From assembly GCF_029892065.1 (NCBI RefSeq), contig NZ_CP120373.1:1237501-1301500 (forward strand): DNA of 64,000 nt, in the 5' to 3' direction. Both the position numbers and the translations under genes were made by a program. Of the stretch, positions 55,774-64,000 are shown piece by piece. Within the stretch, counting starts at the first letter, position 1; every line of letters begins with the position of its first letter. Below the pieces are notes generated by a model. That model was not told where the DNA came from, ran no database searches, and saw only the letters and a list, made by a program, of their open reading frames with translations. The stretch comes from Sinorhizobium garamanticum (lineage in GTDB: Bacteria > Pseudomonadota > Alphaproteobacteria > Rhizobiales > Rhizobiaceae).

Positions 55774-57048
55774 TCAGGCCGACTTTCCGCCTTTGATGAG
55801 CTGCTTGACCGGCGGTGCACGACGCGAATGCTCGCGCTGGAAAGCGACGATGCGCGGCGCGATCTCGCGGCGGAAACGCGATCCGTTGAAAACGCCGTAG
55901 TGGCCGACATCCGGCTGCATGTAATGCTGACGCATATGTTCCGGGACATTGGTGCAGATCGTCTGCGCGGCCTTCGTCTGGCCCACACCGGAAATGTCGT
56001 CGTTTTCGCCCTCGACGGTCAGCAGCGCCACCTTTCGAATCGCCGATGGATCAACGGACCGCCCGCGATGCGTCATCTCGCCCTTCGGCAAGGCATGCTG
56101 CATGAAGACGACCTGGACGGTCTGGAGGTAGAACTCCGCCGTCAGATCCATGACCGCCAGGTATTCGTCATAGAAGTCGCGGTGCTTGTCGGCCGCGTCA
56201 CCGTCGTTCTTGACGAGATGCGCGAAGAATTCCTTGTGAGCGATCAGGTGCCGATCGAGATTCATCGACATGAAGCCGGAGAGCTGGAGGAAACCCGGAT
56301 AGACCATGCGCATGAAACCCGGCTGCGGCCACGGCACAGCCATGATGACATTGTCGCGGAACCATTCGATCGACCGCTCTTTCGCCAGCTGATTGACGGC
56401 CGTCGGATTGATGCGGGTGTCGATCGGCCCGCCCATCAACGTCATCGAGGCCGGCGCCAACGGATCTTCCGCCGCTTCCATCAGCGAGACCGCAGCCAAA
56501 ACCGGCACCGCCGGCTGACAGACGCCAATCACATGGGTATCGGGCCCGAGGAAGTGCAGCATCTGGACGACATAGTCGATATAGTCGTCGAGATCGAACG
56601 TACCTTCGGCGAGAGGCACCATCCGCGCGTCGATCCAATCGGTGATGTAGACGTCGGCATGCGGCAGCAGCGCTTCGACGGTGCCGCGCAGCAGCGTGGC
56701 GTAGTGCCCGGACATCGGAGCAACCATCAGCACCTTGTGATCCGACGCTCTTCCCTTGGGAAGGGAGCGCTCAAAGTGGATGAGATTGCAGAAAGGCGCG
56801 CGCCAGACGATCTTTTCGTGCACCGGCACCGTCTCGCCGTCGACGATCGTTTCGGGAAGGCCGAATTCCGGCTTGCCATAACGGCGTGTGGCGCGCTCGA
56901 AAACCTCCAAACCCGCGGCAGCGGCACGACCGAAATAGGTGTGCGAGACGGGATTCATCGGATTGTTGAAGGCGAGGCGCAAGGCATCCGCGGCGGTGCG
57001 CCACGGCGCCATCATGGCGTGGTTCAATTCGTAAAGCTGGTAGAACAT
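55774..57048 (-). CDS. phaZ: Intracellular polyhydroxyalkanoate depolymerase PhaZ
   Basis: A 424-residue alpha/beta-hydrolase that mobilises PHB storage granules. MFYQLYELNHAMMAPWR at the N-terminus and the nucleophile Cys in VIGVCQPAVPVLA (Cys in place of lipase Ser) are hallmarks of intracellular PHB depolymerases. The catalytic His is in QPDVGHYGVFNG and the Asp is likely the one in EGENDDISG. The 235-bp leader holds no ORF; it contains a dyad CAGTAA / TTACTG at 57206-57221. Confidence 0.94.
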   Translation of the reverse strand: MFYQLYELNHAMMAPWRTAADALRLAFNNPMNPVSHTYFGRAAAAGLEVFERATRRYGKPEFGLPETIVDGETVPVHEKIVWRAPFCNLIHFERSLPKGRASDHKVLMVAPMSGHYATLLRGTVEALLPHADVYITDWIDARMVPLAEGTFDLDDYIDYVVQMLHFLGPDTHVIGVCQPAVPVLAAVSLMEAAEDPLAPASMTLMGGPIDTRINPTAVNQLAKERSIEWFRDNVIMAVPWPQPGFMRMVYPGFLQLSGFMSMNLDRHLIAHKEFFAHLVKNDGDAADKHRDFYDEYLAVMDLTAEFYLQTVQVVFMQHALPKGEMTHRGRSVDPSAIRKVALLTVEGENDDISGVGQTKAAQTICTNVPEHMRQHYMQPDVGHYGVFNGSRFRREIAPRIVAFQREHSRRAPPVKQLIKGGKSA

Positions 57049-57283
57049 GGGACGCGTACCCCTTGTTTCAAATCAATGACAACGCCGCTCCCAGTCGGAC
57101 GCAAGCTTGCGATTGTTTGTCTTGGTGTCCGCAATCGCTGGCAGACTACCACGTTTCTTGTGCGGTGCAACAATTATGCCTTTTCAACCCCGGTACAAGC
57201 TCTCTCAGTAAAATGTTACTGGATTCCCAACGCTGCGCCTGTTCCCTTGCGCAAGGCTGTCCTCATCCGGGCAAAGCAAATCC

Positions 57284-58117
57284 TTAGCCGGAAATTCCGT
57301 AAAAGCGGGCCGCCGTGCGCGAAAAGACATTCTCCCGCTCGGAGGGTGTGAGATGCGCCGTCAGCTCCTGTGCCGCAGCAAACCATGCGCCATAGTCCGC
57401 GTCGAGCAGCACCACCGGCCAGTCGCTGCCGAACATCACCCGATCTGTTCCAAAGACATCGAGGATATGCGCGGCATAGGGCTTGAGCCTCTCGACTGAC
57501 CAGCCGCTGCCCGCCTCGGTCACAAGCCCCGAGAGCTTGACGTGGACGTTCGGGCGATGGGCGAGCGCGGCCATGTCCGACTGCCACGGCTCCAGCTTTC
57601 CCGTGGCGATAAAGGGCTTGGCGCCATGGTCGACGACGATCGCAAGATCTGGCACCTGATCGGCAAGGGCCGCGATGACCGGCAAATGCCGCGGCTGGAT
57701 CAGGGCGTCGAACCGCATATCCAGTCCGGGCAGCGCCTGCAGCGTGGCGATCGCCTGCGGCTGCAGAATCCAGGCGGTTTCCAGAATGGATTGCAGCATC
57801 GGGCGGATGCCCTTGAGCTTCGGGTTGGCCTTGAGCCGACTGATCTCCGAAACGGCATCGGTGGCCAGAATGTTGACCCAGCCGACCACGGCCGCAACAC
57901 TCTCCTCCCGCTCGGCGAGCGAAAGCAGGAACTCGGTTTCCTTCACATTCGGCGCGGCCTGAACGAGAACGGTCCGCGAAATTCCTGACGCCGCGAGGTT
58001 AGGCTTCAGGTCTTCCGGCCCGAAATCCCGGTAGATCGGCGCGAGATCCGGCCCCGGCCAGTTGTTATGGCCAAGCCCGAGGGTCCAATAATGCTGGTGA
58101 GCATCGATGAAGGTCAT
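57284..58117 (-). CDS. Amidohydrolase, L-fuconolactonase type (COG3618)
   Basis: A 277-residue metal-dependent hydrolase. The HxH is in FIDAHQHYW, a conserved His in VVDHGAKP and the Asp in MFGSDWPVV. This family opens sugar lactones such as L-fucono-1,5-lactone. Its start overlaps the ADH stop by four bases, so it is the last gene of the sugar cluster. Confidence 0.85.
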   Translation of the reverse strand: MTFIDAHQHYWTLGLGHNNWPGPDLAPIYRDFGPEDLKPNLAASGISRTVLVQAAPNVKETEFLLSLAEREESVAAVVGWVNILATDAVSEISRLKANPKLKGIRPMLQSILETAWILQPQAIATLQALPGLDMRFDALIQPRHLPVIAALADQVPDLAIVVDHGAKPFIATGKLEPWQSDMAALAHRPNVHVKLSGLVTEAGSGWSVERLKPYAAHILDVFGTDRVMFGSDWPVVLLDADYGAWFAAAQELTAHLTPSERENVFSRTAARFYGISG

Positions 58118-59136
58118 GCGGCACCCACTTCGATGACGGCCTTGACGAGGCCGCCCTTGTCGTGCGCCCAGCGCGGCAGATCCGTCACCACCTGAGCGAG
58201 TGTCGTGCGATGGGTGATCAACGCGTCGACCGGGACCAGGCCGTCACGGATCGACGCGATGACATGATCGAAATCAGCCCGTGTGGCATTGCGGCTGGCA
58301 ACCAGCGTCATCTCGCGTTTGTGGAACTCCGGATCGGAGAAGCGGATATCATCCTTGACAACGCTGACGAAGACCAGCGTTCCGCCATGGGCGACGTGGG
58401 CGAACGACCGCTCCATCGACACGCCATTGCCGGTGGCATCGAAGACGACATCGAAGCCATCGCCATCCGTCGCCTGCGCGATTGCACGTTCCGTGTCACC
58501 ATCGGCAACAATGCGGCTTGAGAAGCCGAGCCCGTCGGCGGCGAAGGCCAGTCGTTCCACGCTCGTGTCGAGAAGGGTCACGTCGTGTCCAGCAATGCGC
58601 GAGAAGAGCGCCGTTCCAAGGCCGATCGGGCCGGCTCCGATGACCAGCGAACGGGCACCCGGCGCAGCCTTCGACCGACGCACGGCATGGGCGCCGATTG
58701 CGAGGAACTCGACCGTAGCGGCCGCTTCGGGCGACAGATCCTGAGCCGGATAGAGATTTTCTGCCGGCATGACGATCTCCTCGCAGAAGGCACCATCGGC
58801 GTGGACACCGAGCACACGGATCGCCGTGCAGCAATTCGGCTTCCCGCTTCGGCAGGCCACACAGCTTCCGCAGGAGATATAAGGATTGACCACGACCAGC
58901 GTCCCGGGCGCGAGAGACGTTTCGGGCCCCGCTTCGATCACCCTCGCCGAGATTTCGTGTCCCATCACGCGGGGATATTGCAGGAAGGGATGCTTGCCTT
59001 CGAAGATGTGGTAGTCGGTGCCGCAGATGCCGACATGGCTGACGGCGAGGCGCACCCAGCCGGCGGCCGGAGCCGCGGGCCGGCTGCGGTCGACGATCTC
59101 GAGGCGGCCCGGTTCCGTACAGAGGATGGCTTTCAT
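58114..59136 (-). CDS. Zinc-dependent alcohol/polyol dehydrogenase
   Basis: A 340-residue medium-chain dehydrogenase. Catalytic zinc ligands begin in VGICGTDYH and GHEISARVIE; the structural zinc loop is CGSCVACRSGKPNC; the NAD loop is GAGPIGLGTA. It would oxidise a hydroxyl of the imported sugar or its product. ATG 59136 has a G-rich SD; ATG 59148 overlaps the permease stop and is an alternative. Family relatives act on L-sorbose, galactitol or fuconate-type substrates. Confidence 0.85.
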   Translation of the reverse strand: MKAILCTEPGRLEIVDRSRPAAPAAGWVRLAVSHVGICGTDYHIFEGKHPFLQYPRVMGHEISARVIEAGPETSLAPGTLVVVNPYISCGSCVACRSGKPNCCTAIRVLGVHADGAFCEEIVMPAENLYPAQDLSPEAAATVEFLAIGAHAVRRSKAAPGARSLVIGAGPIGLGTALFSRIAGHDVTLLDTSVERLAFAADGLGFSSRIVADGDTERAIAQATDGDGFDVVFDATGNGVSMERSFAHVAHGGTLVFVSVVKDDIRFSDPEFHKREMTLVASRNATRADFDHVIASIRDGLVPVDALITHRTTLAQVVTDLPRWAHDKGGLVKAVIEVGAA

Positions 59137-59144
59137 GCCCCCGC

Positions 59145-60122
59145 TCATCGCTCGCCCCGCCGCCGGAGCTGGTCGAAGTAGACGATGACGATGATGAGCA
59201 GCCCGGTGATGATGCGCTGCCAGAAGGAATTGACGTTCAAGAGATTGGCGCCGTTGTTGATCGTCGCCAGAATGAAAGCGCCGAGCAGCGGACCGTGGAC
59301 CGAACCGACGGCGCCGAAGAGGCTCGTGCCGCCGATCACCGACGAGGCGATCGCCTGCAGTTCCCAGCCCTCTGCCTGCGTGGCGTTGCCGATGCCGATG
59401 CGCGAGGCAAGCAGCAGGCCGACAAAGGCGGCGCAGGTCGATGACAGGATATAGGCGAGATAGGTCGTGCGGTTGACGTTGACGCCGGAAAGGCGGGCCG
59501 CCTCGCTGTTGGAGCCGACGGCAAAGAGATAGCGGCCGAACCGGCTCAGGTGCAGAAAGATATAGGCCGGGACGGCGACGACGATTACCATCCAGAACAG
59601 GCTCGGCACACCGAGAAAGTTGGCCCGCGAGAAATTGGTGAAGGCCTCGTTGGTGATCGAGATTGTCGAGCCGTTGGTGATGAGCAGGCCGATACCGCGG
59701 AGCGACGTCAACGTCGCAAGCGTGATGATGAAAGCCGGCAGGCCCATGCGGACGATGCCGAAGGCGTGAAAAGCGCCGATCAGGACGCCGATCGCCAAGG
59801 TGGCGATGACGGCAAGCCAAAGCGGAACGCCTGCGGCAAGCAACCATGCGACGATGACGCTGGTGAAGCCCACCACCGCCCCGACCGAGAGGTCGATACC
59901 GGCGGTGATGATCACGAAGGTCTGGCCGACCGCAAGGATCGCCGTCATCGCGCCCTGGCGTAACAGGTTGCTGATGTTGTTCGGCGTCCAGAAGCTGTTG
60001 GTCGCGAAGCCAAGGAGCAGCCAGAGGAAGAGCAGAAGCCCGAGCAGCGTCAGGCCGAACAGGATGCTGATCCCTTTCCTCGGCGTCGGCCCCGCGCTGC
60101 TTTCAACCGTTTCCACACTCAT
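59145..60122 (-). CDS. Sugar ABC transporter permease, RbsC family
   Basis: A 325-residue branched-type sugar permease with about ten transmembrane segments. The TAGIDLSVGAVVGF and SSVIGGTSLFGAVGSV segments are characteristic of the RbsC/XylH family. GGAGGAACGAT precedes the ATG. It pairs with the upstream two-domain ATPase and the binding protein. Confidence 0.92.
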   Translation of the reverse strand: MSVETVESSAGPTPRKGISILFGLTLLGLLLFLWLLLGFATNSFWTPNNISNLLRQGAMTAILAVGQTFVIITAGIDLSVGAVVGFTSVIVAWLLAAGVPLWLAVIATLAIGVLIGAFHAFGIVRMGLPAFIITLATLTSLRGIGLLITNGSTISITNEAFTNFSRANFLGVPSLFWMVIVVAVPAYIFLHLSRFGRYLFAVGSNSEAARLSGVNVNRTTYLAYILSSTCAAFVGLLLASRIGIGNATQAEGWELQAIASSVIGGTSLFGAVGSVHGPLLGAFILATINNGANLLNVNSFWQRIITGLLIIVIVYFDQLRRRGER

Positions 60123-60161
60123 ATCGTTCCTCCCTGCAGTCCCTATGCCTGTTTCTCGCAA

Positions 60162-61709
60162 TCACGCGCCGATCGCCTGCGCCAGCACCTCTTCATGGCT
60201 GGCCGTCCGGTAGCCGTGGCTTCCCACGACCCGCCCCTGCCGGAAGACATGCAGCCGATCCGACAGTTCGTAGACCTCCGGAAAGTAGGACGAGATCAGA
60301 ATAATGCCCGCCCCCTTCTCCAAGAGCCGCGCGAAAAGCCGATAGATCTCGGCCTTGGTGCCGACATCGACGCCGACGGTCGGCTCATCGAAGATGAACA
60401 GCTTCGCCCCGTGGCTAAGCCATTTTCCGATGACGATCTTCTGCTGGTTGCCGCCGGACATGGCCGATGCCAGCACCCGGCGTGACGGCGTCTTGATCTT
60501 CAGATCACGGATCTGGCGATCGGCGTTCGCCGCCTCCTCAGCGCGGTTGATCGTGAGCCCGCGCGTCAGCCTGCGGAAAACCGGCAAGTTGATGTTGAGG
60601 CCGATCGGCAGGTTGAGGCAGAGCCCCTGATCCCGGCGGCTCTCCGGCGCAAGCGCGATCCCGAGTTCCATCGCCTTTCGCTCGCTGTCGATTTCGACCT
60701 TCCTGCCCTGCCAGAATACCTCTCCGGCGCTAAGTCGATGGCGACCATAAAGGCCGAGCGCAAATTCGCTCCGTCCGGCACCGATCAGGCCGTAAAGGCC
60801 GACGATTTCGCCGGCCCTGACCGTCAGTGACACGTCGGCAAAGCCCGGCCCAGTCAGCCCGCGCGTCTCAATGAGCGTCTCGCCCGCTGGAAAATGTTCC
60901 TTGTGATAAATCTGTTCGATCGTGCGATTGATCATCAGCGCGATCAGTTCGGCCTCATTCGCCTCGCCGATTGGCCGCGTGCCGACATGGGTGCCGTCGC
61001 GCAGAACGGAAACCCGGTCGGCAAGCTCGAACACCTCCTCCAGACGATGGCTGATATAGACGATGGTGACGCCTTCGCTCTGCAGCCGGCGAATGAGGCG
61101 GAACAGTTGCTCGGATTCCTGTCGCGTAAGATAGGCGGTCGGCTCGTCGAAGATCAGGAACTGGGTGCCGCGCATCGCCGCCCGCGCCGTGGCGACCAGT
61201 TGCTGTTGGCCGATCGTCAGGCTGCCGAGCACCGCGGCTGCGGGCAGGTTGAAACCGAGATCGTCGAGCACACCTTGGGCCGCATCGGTCATCGCGCGCT
61301 TACGCATCAAGCCGCGCCGGTTCATCTCATCACCGAGGAACATGTTGGCCGCGACGGAGAGATGCGGGCAGAGCACGACTTCCTGGTGGACAGCGTTGAT
61401 GCCGCGCGAAATCGCCTCGTTGGGAGTTGCGAGCTGGACCGGCTCGCCGCACCAGAGGATCTCACCCGAGGTTCGGGTTATCACACCAGTCAGCAGTTTG
61501 ATTAGCGTCGACTTGCCGGCGCCGTTTTCGCCCACGATTGCGTGCACCTCACCCGAGAGGAATGTCATGGTCGCGGGTTTCAGTGCTTCGACGGCGCCGT
61601 AGTTCTTCCGCAGGCTGTGCAACTCGAGGATCGGTTCACCCTTGGGAACGGGGTGGCCGGCGGGCGTCCTCAGCCCGTGTCGATGGCCGACCTCTTGAAG
61701 TCCAATCAT
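60162..61709 (-). CDS. Sugar ABC transporter ATPase, RbsA family (two ABC domains)
   Basis: A 515-residue tandem ABC ATPase. Domain 1 has Walker A GENGAGKST (60-68), signature LTIGQQQL and Walker B FLIFDEPTAYLT. Domain 2 has a degenerate Walker A (GLIGAGRSEF), signature MSGGNQQK and Walker B LFIFDEPTVGVD, the usual asymmetry of RbsA. GGAGGAGG precedes the ATG. It lies 181 bp after the binding-protein gene, across two stem-loops. Confidence 0.94.
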   Translation of the reverse strand: MIGLQEVGHRHGLRTPAGHPVPKGEPILELHSLRKNYGAVEALKPATMTFLSGEVHAIVGENGAGKSTLIKLLTGVITRTSGEILWCGEPVQLATPNEAISRGINAVHQEVVLCPHLSVAANMFLGDEMNRRGLMRKRAMTDAAQGVLDDLGFNLPAAAVLGSLTIGQQQLVATARAAMRGTQFLIFDEPTAYLTRQESEQLFRLIRRLQSEGVTIVYISHRLEEVFELADRVSVLRDGTHVGTRPIGEANEAELIALMINRTIEQIYHKEHFPAGETLIETRGLTGPGFADVSLTVRAGEIVGLYGLIGAGRSEFALGLYGRHRLSAGEVFWQGRKVEIDSERKAMELGIALAPESRRDQGLCLNLPIGLNINLPVFRRLTRGLTINRAEEAANADRQIRDLKIKTPSRRVLASAMSGGNQQKIVIGKWLSHGAKLFIFDEPTVGVDVGTKAEIYRLFARLLEKGAGIILISSYFPEVYELSDRLHVFRQGRVVGSHGYRTASHEEVLAQAIGA

Positions 61710-61766
61710 GAAATGCCCTCCTCCGCGACAGCGTGAAAGCCGACGCGCCGTTGCAACACCTATCCG

Positions 61767-61802
61767 CGCATAACCCCGAAAATCACTTCCCGGGGTTATG
61801 CG
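61767..61802 (-). promoter_or_regulatory. Intercistronic stem-loop between binding-protein and ATPase genes
   Basis: Perfect 12-bp arms CGCATAACCCCG (61767-61778) and CGGGGTTATGCG (61791-61802) with a 12-nt loop. No T-run follows on the minus strand, so it is less a terminator than an mRNA-stabilising or attenuating hairpin. Confidence 0.7.
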
Positions 61803-61844
61803 CCAACCCGGATGGCGACGGCGCCCCCTCGTACCTGCCGTCGC

Positions 61845-61875
61845 CTACAGCGCCGCGCGTCTGACCAGACGCGCG
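61845..61875 (-). repeat. Partial RIME1 hairpin downstream of the binding-protein gene
   Basis: CTACAGCG and then CGCGCGTCTG / CAGACGCGCG (61854-61863 and 61866-61875), a perfect 10-bp hairpin. This is the tail third of RIME1 only. Confidence 0.7.
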
Positions 61876-61890
61876 TTCACGCCTCCGGGT

Positions 61891-62880
61891 CTAGTTTACT
61901 TTCGGGTTCAAAAGCGCATCGATTTTCGGCTCGGCCATGTTGGCCTTGGTGACGAGGTTCGCGCCGGTATCGACGTTGGCTTCGACCTTCTCGCCTTTCG
62001 AGACCGCAAGCGCCGTCTTCACGCCGTCATACCCCATGCGATAGGGGTCCTGCACGACGAGCCCTGCCAGCACGCCTTCCTTGAGGAAGCCGACGGTCTT
62101 TTCGTCGCTGTCGAAGCCGATCACCTTGATCTTGTCGCCGAGATTGTTTTCCGCGATCGCCTGGCCGACGCCCTGCGCCATGATCAGGTTGGAGGCGAAG
62201 ACCCCGACGAGATTCGGGTTGGCGGTGATCAGATCGGTCATCATGTTGAGACCGGTCGTAGCTTGGCCATCGGCATATTTGTCGGCAACGACCTTGAAGC
62301 CCGGATATTTGGTCTTCATCTGATCGAGGAAACCCTCGCGGCGCTGGTCGAGCGAGCCGACGCCCGGCAGGCTGGTGATGATGGCGATTTCGCCTTCCTC
62401 CTTGCCGGTCGCTTCCTTGATTGCGGCGGCGAGCCCGTCAGCGGCGATACGGCCACCCTGTACATTGTCGGTCGTCAGGAACGAGGTGAACGCCTTCGAG
62501 TCAGCGGCCGAATCGATGCCGATGATCGGAACAGCTTTTGCTGCCTCGTCGATCGGCTTGCCGAGAGCCTTGAACTCGGTCGGCGAGATCACGACCGCAG
62601 CTGGCGAGCCGGCAACGGCATTTTCGAGAATGCTGATCTGGCCATTGATGTCCGATTCGGACTGGGCGCCAAGTTCCGGCACATTCACGCCGAGATCCTT
62701 ACCGGCGGCGCGCGCTCCCGCGAGAACGATCTGCCAATAGAAGGAGGTAGTATCCTTCACGATGATCGGGATCGTAACGTCCTGCGCGAATGACGCGACC
62801 GGCGCCATCGTTGCAAGGAAGGCGGCACCGGCCAGTGCGGTAAAGGCACGGCGGGATAGAATATGCTTGATGATGCTCAT
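61891..62880 (-). CDS. Sugar ABC transporter periplasmic binding protein, RbsB family
   Basis: A 329-residue binding protein with an N-terminal signal peptide (about residues 1-32, cut after ASFA-QD). The fold is of the RbsB/periplasmic-binding type 1 class: VVISPTEFKALGKPIDEA and GFDSDEKTVGF lie on the ligand cleft. A strong SD GAGAGGAGAAACC precedes the ATG. First gene of the importer after the aldo/keto reductase. Context suggests fucose or a related sugar; the ligand is not readable from sequence. Confidence 0.9.
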   Translation of the reverse strand: MSIIKHILSRRAFTALAGAAFLATMAPVASFAQDVTIPIIVKDTTSFYWQIVLAGARAAGKDLGVNVPELGAQSESDINGQISILENAVAGSPAAVVISPTEFKALGKPIDEAAKAVPIIGIDSAADSKAFTSFLTTDNVQGGRIAADGLAAAIKEATGKEEGEIAIITSLPGVGSLDQRREGFLDQMKTKYPGFKVVADKYADGQATTGLNMMTDLITANPNLVGVFASNLIMAQGVGQAIAENNLGDKIKVIGFDSDEKTVGFLKEGVLAGLVVQDPYRMGYDGVKTALAVSKGEKVEANVDTGANLVTKANMAEPKIDALLNPKVN

Positions 62881-63087
62881 CGGGTTTCTCCTCTCTCAAA
62901 TACACCTGTTCCGTTATCGAATGCGATCCGCAAGGTGCACACGGATCGATCTTTTATCTATAAAAAACAGATGGCACGCTAGCGCAGTGAATTTGAAATG
63001 GCAAGCCGTTCTGCCGGTTCCATTCATTGCGTTCCTCCCAGACGCAACAACATGTTTTTTCATAGGCGTTTCGGTGTCTGGACGGGC

Positions 63088-63114
63088 CACCGGCGGGCCG
63101 GTGTCCCCTTTTTT
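63088..63114 (+). terminator. Terminator-like hairpin in + orientation
   Basis: Stem CACCGGC / GCCGGTG (63088-63094 and 63097-63103), 2-nt loop, then TCCCC and six T. No plus-strand gene precedes it; on the minus strand it lies 46 bp past the aldo/keto reductase stop without a T-run. It may be a hairpin in that mRNA or stop antisense transcription. Confidence 0.4.
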
Positions 63115-63148
63115 GGTCGCGGCGCCGACATCGAGCCAGCGCCACGTG

Positions 63149-64000
63149 TCAGGCCCTTACCGCCTCGCGCCCGAGCTCTGGCGCGACAAGCGTGTAAGGT
63201 TCGAAGTCGGCGAAGTCTTCCGCAGCGATCTTCCGTTGGGTGAGTTCCATATTGCGTTCGAGGCTTGAAGGCTTCGCAGTCCCGAGCAGGACCGAGGCAA
63301 CTTGGCGGTTGGCAAGCGGAAACTGGAGCGCGGGGGCGGCAAGCGGCATGCCGCGGTCACGTGCGATTTTTTCCATCGCGGCAACCCGCTTCCGCACGTC
63401 GTCGCTGGCCGGCATGTAGTCGAAATGGGCGCCTTCCACCGGTCCGGTCGCGAGGATGCCGGAATTGAACACGCCGCCAACAACGAGCGACGTCCCCTTC
63501 TTCTCGCAGAGGGGGAGCAACTCAGCGACCGCCGAGCGGTCGAGAAGCGTGTAGCGCCCGGCCAAGAGGATGCAGTCGATATCGGCCCGCCGCATGACCT
63601 CAAGGCAGACCGGCACTTCGTTGACACCCAGTCCATAGGCCGAGATGACACCGCTCGATTTCAGCTCGTCCAGAGCCTTCAGGCCGGAATCCATCAGTTG
63701 CCGCAATAGCACGGCATTCTTCGCGGCGCCGTGCGTGTAGACGCCGATGTCATGGACATAAAGGATGTCGATGCGATTGAGACCGAGGCGGGCGTAGCTG
63801 AGCTCGACGGACCGCATGATCGCGTCATAGCTATAGTCGAAAGTGACGTCGAAATTCAGCGGTTTGACGTAGGAATAGTCGGGTACCGCGCCTTCCGGCA
63901 CGGGACGCAGCAGGCGGCCGACTTTTGTCGAGAGCACGAAGCTGTCGCGCGGCTTGTCCTGCAGGAAATCGCCGACGCGCCGCTCGGCCAGTCCAAGCCC
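63149..64000 (-). CDS. Aldo/keto reductase, D-threo-aldose/L-fucose dehydrogenase type (5' end outside window)
   Basis: At least 284 residues, open at the right edge of the window. AERRVGDFLQDKPRDSFVLSTKVGRLL is typical of the aldo-keto reductases that act as D-threo-aldose 1-dehydrogenase or L-fucose/pyridoxal dehydrogenase. DILYVHDIG holds the catalytic-site His region. The start lies past 64000. It is transcribed toward the importer and would oxidise the imported sugar to the lactone that the amidohydrolase opens. Confidence 0.85.
   Translation of the reverse strand, partial: GLGLAERRVGDFLQDKPRDSFVLSTKVGRLLRPVPEGAVPDYSYVKPLNFDVTFDYSYDAIMRSVELSYARLGLNRIDILYVHDIGVYTHGAAKNAVLLRQLMDSGLKALDELKSSGVISAYGLGVNEVPVCLEVMRRADIDCILLAGRYTLLDRSAVAELLPLCEKKGTSLVVGGVFNSGILATGPVEGAHFDYMPASDDVRKRVAAMEKIARDRGMPLAAPALQFPLANRQVASVLLGTAKPSSLERNMELTQRKIAAEDFADFEPYTLVAPELGREAVRA

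Noticed and set aside
58114..59847. Apparent fusion of the dehydrogenase to a 240-residue upstream extension
   Set aside because: The extension is an out-of-frame reading of the permease gene; normal family starts exist at 59136 or 59148.
1..64000. tRNA or rRNA genes
   Set aside because: I saw no cloverleaf with a T-loop GTTCGANTC box in proper context, and no rRNA sequence.

Overview
The window is chromosomal DNA from an alphaproteobacterium of the order Rhizobiales, most likely Sinorhizobium/Ensifer. The evidence is: a ChvI/ChvG (ExoS) pair very close to what I recall of S. meliloti, the ActS/ActR redox pair, a DivL with tyrosine at the phospho-site, the short HPr kinase, and many copies of the Rhizobium-specific intergenic mosaic element RIME1. 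Most of it is core housekeeping DNA. The only clear mobile element is one IS481-family copy.

Layout. 1-5.7 kb: end of a ynjBCD-type ABC transporter running into helicase gene hrpB. 5.8-9.3 kb: actS-actR, a convergent mmcB-like gene, and an L,D-transpeptidase lipoprotein. 9.5-18.3 kb (minus): malate synthase G, an orphan hydantoinase A, the IS481 element inside an older palindromic repeat, a cytochrome P450 and a DUF1402 protein. 18.4-20.8 kb (minus): hslV, an acetyltransferase gene and hslU, overlapping one another. 21.3-26.2 kb (plus): hisB-DUF2628-hisH-hisA-hisF, a 220-bp repeat mosaic, then hisE-coaA. 26.3-30.0 kb (minus): alkB, a BON/LysM protein, arfB and pckA. 30.3-36.1 kb (plus): chvI, RIME1, chvG, hprK, EIIA, HPr and ahcY. 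36.3-48.5 kb (plus): divL, a tsaE/sugar-kinase fusion, a murU-like gene, addB, addA and trxA. 48.6-53.8 kb (minus): trpF-trpB-trpA-accD-folC. 53.9-54.3 kb: a small Pmp3/YqaE-type membrane-protein gene split by a RIME1 copy. 54.3-57.0 kb (minus): a YgjP-type metalloprotease, a DUF2852 protein and PHB depolymerase. 57.3-64.0 kb (minus): a sugar uptake and oxidation cluster that looks like L-fucose catabolism (aldo/keto reductase, ABC importer, alcohol dehydrogenase, lactonase).

How genes work together. chvI-chvG sits directly upstream of a regulatory PTS branch (HprK, EIIA, HPr), placing envelope/acid sensing beside carbon/nitrogen phospho-signalling. The fused tsaE-kinase next to a MurU-like nucleotidyltransferase suggests that an AmgK-MurU cell-wall recycling step is encoded beside the cell-cycle regulator divL. 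addAB forms the double-strand-break repair nuclease. The 3' region pairs an importer with enzymes that would oxidise the imported sugar and open its lactone.

The observations I would follow first are: the RIME1 copy that interrupts a membrane-protein gene while supplying its own Shine-Dalgarno and ATG (53.99-54.29 kb); a 9-bp-arm palindrome upstream of ahcY that looks like an operator; twin LacI-type sites between pckA and chvI; the TsaE-kinase/MurU unit; and the mosaic grammar of three repeat modules.
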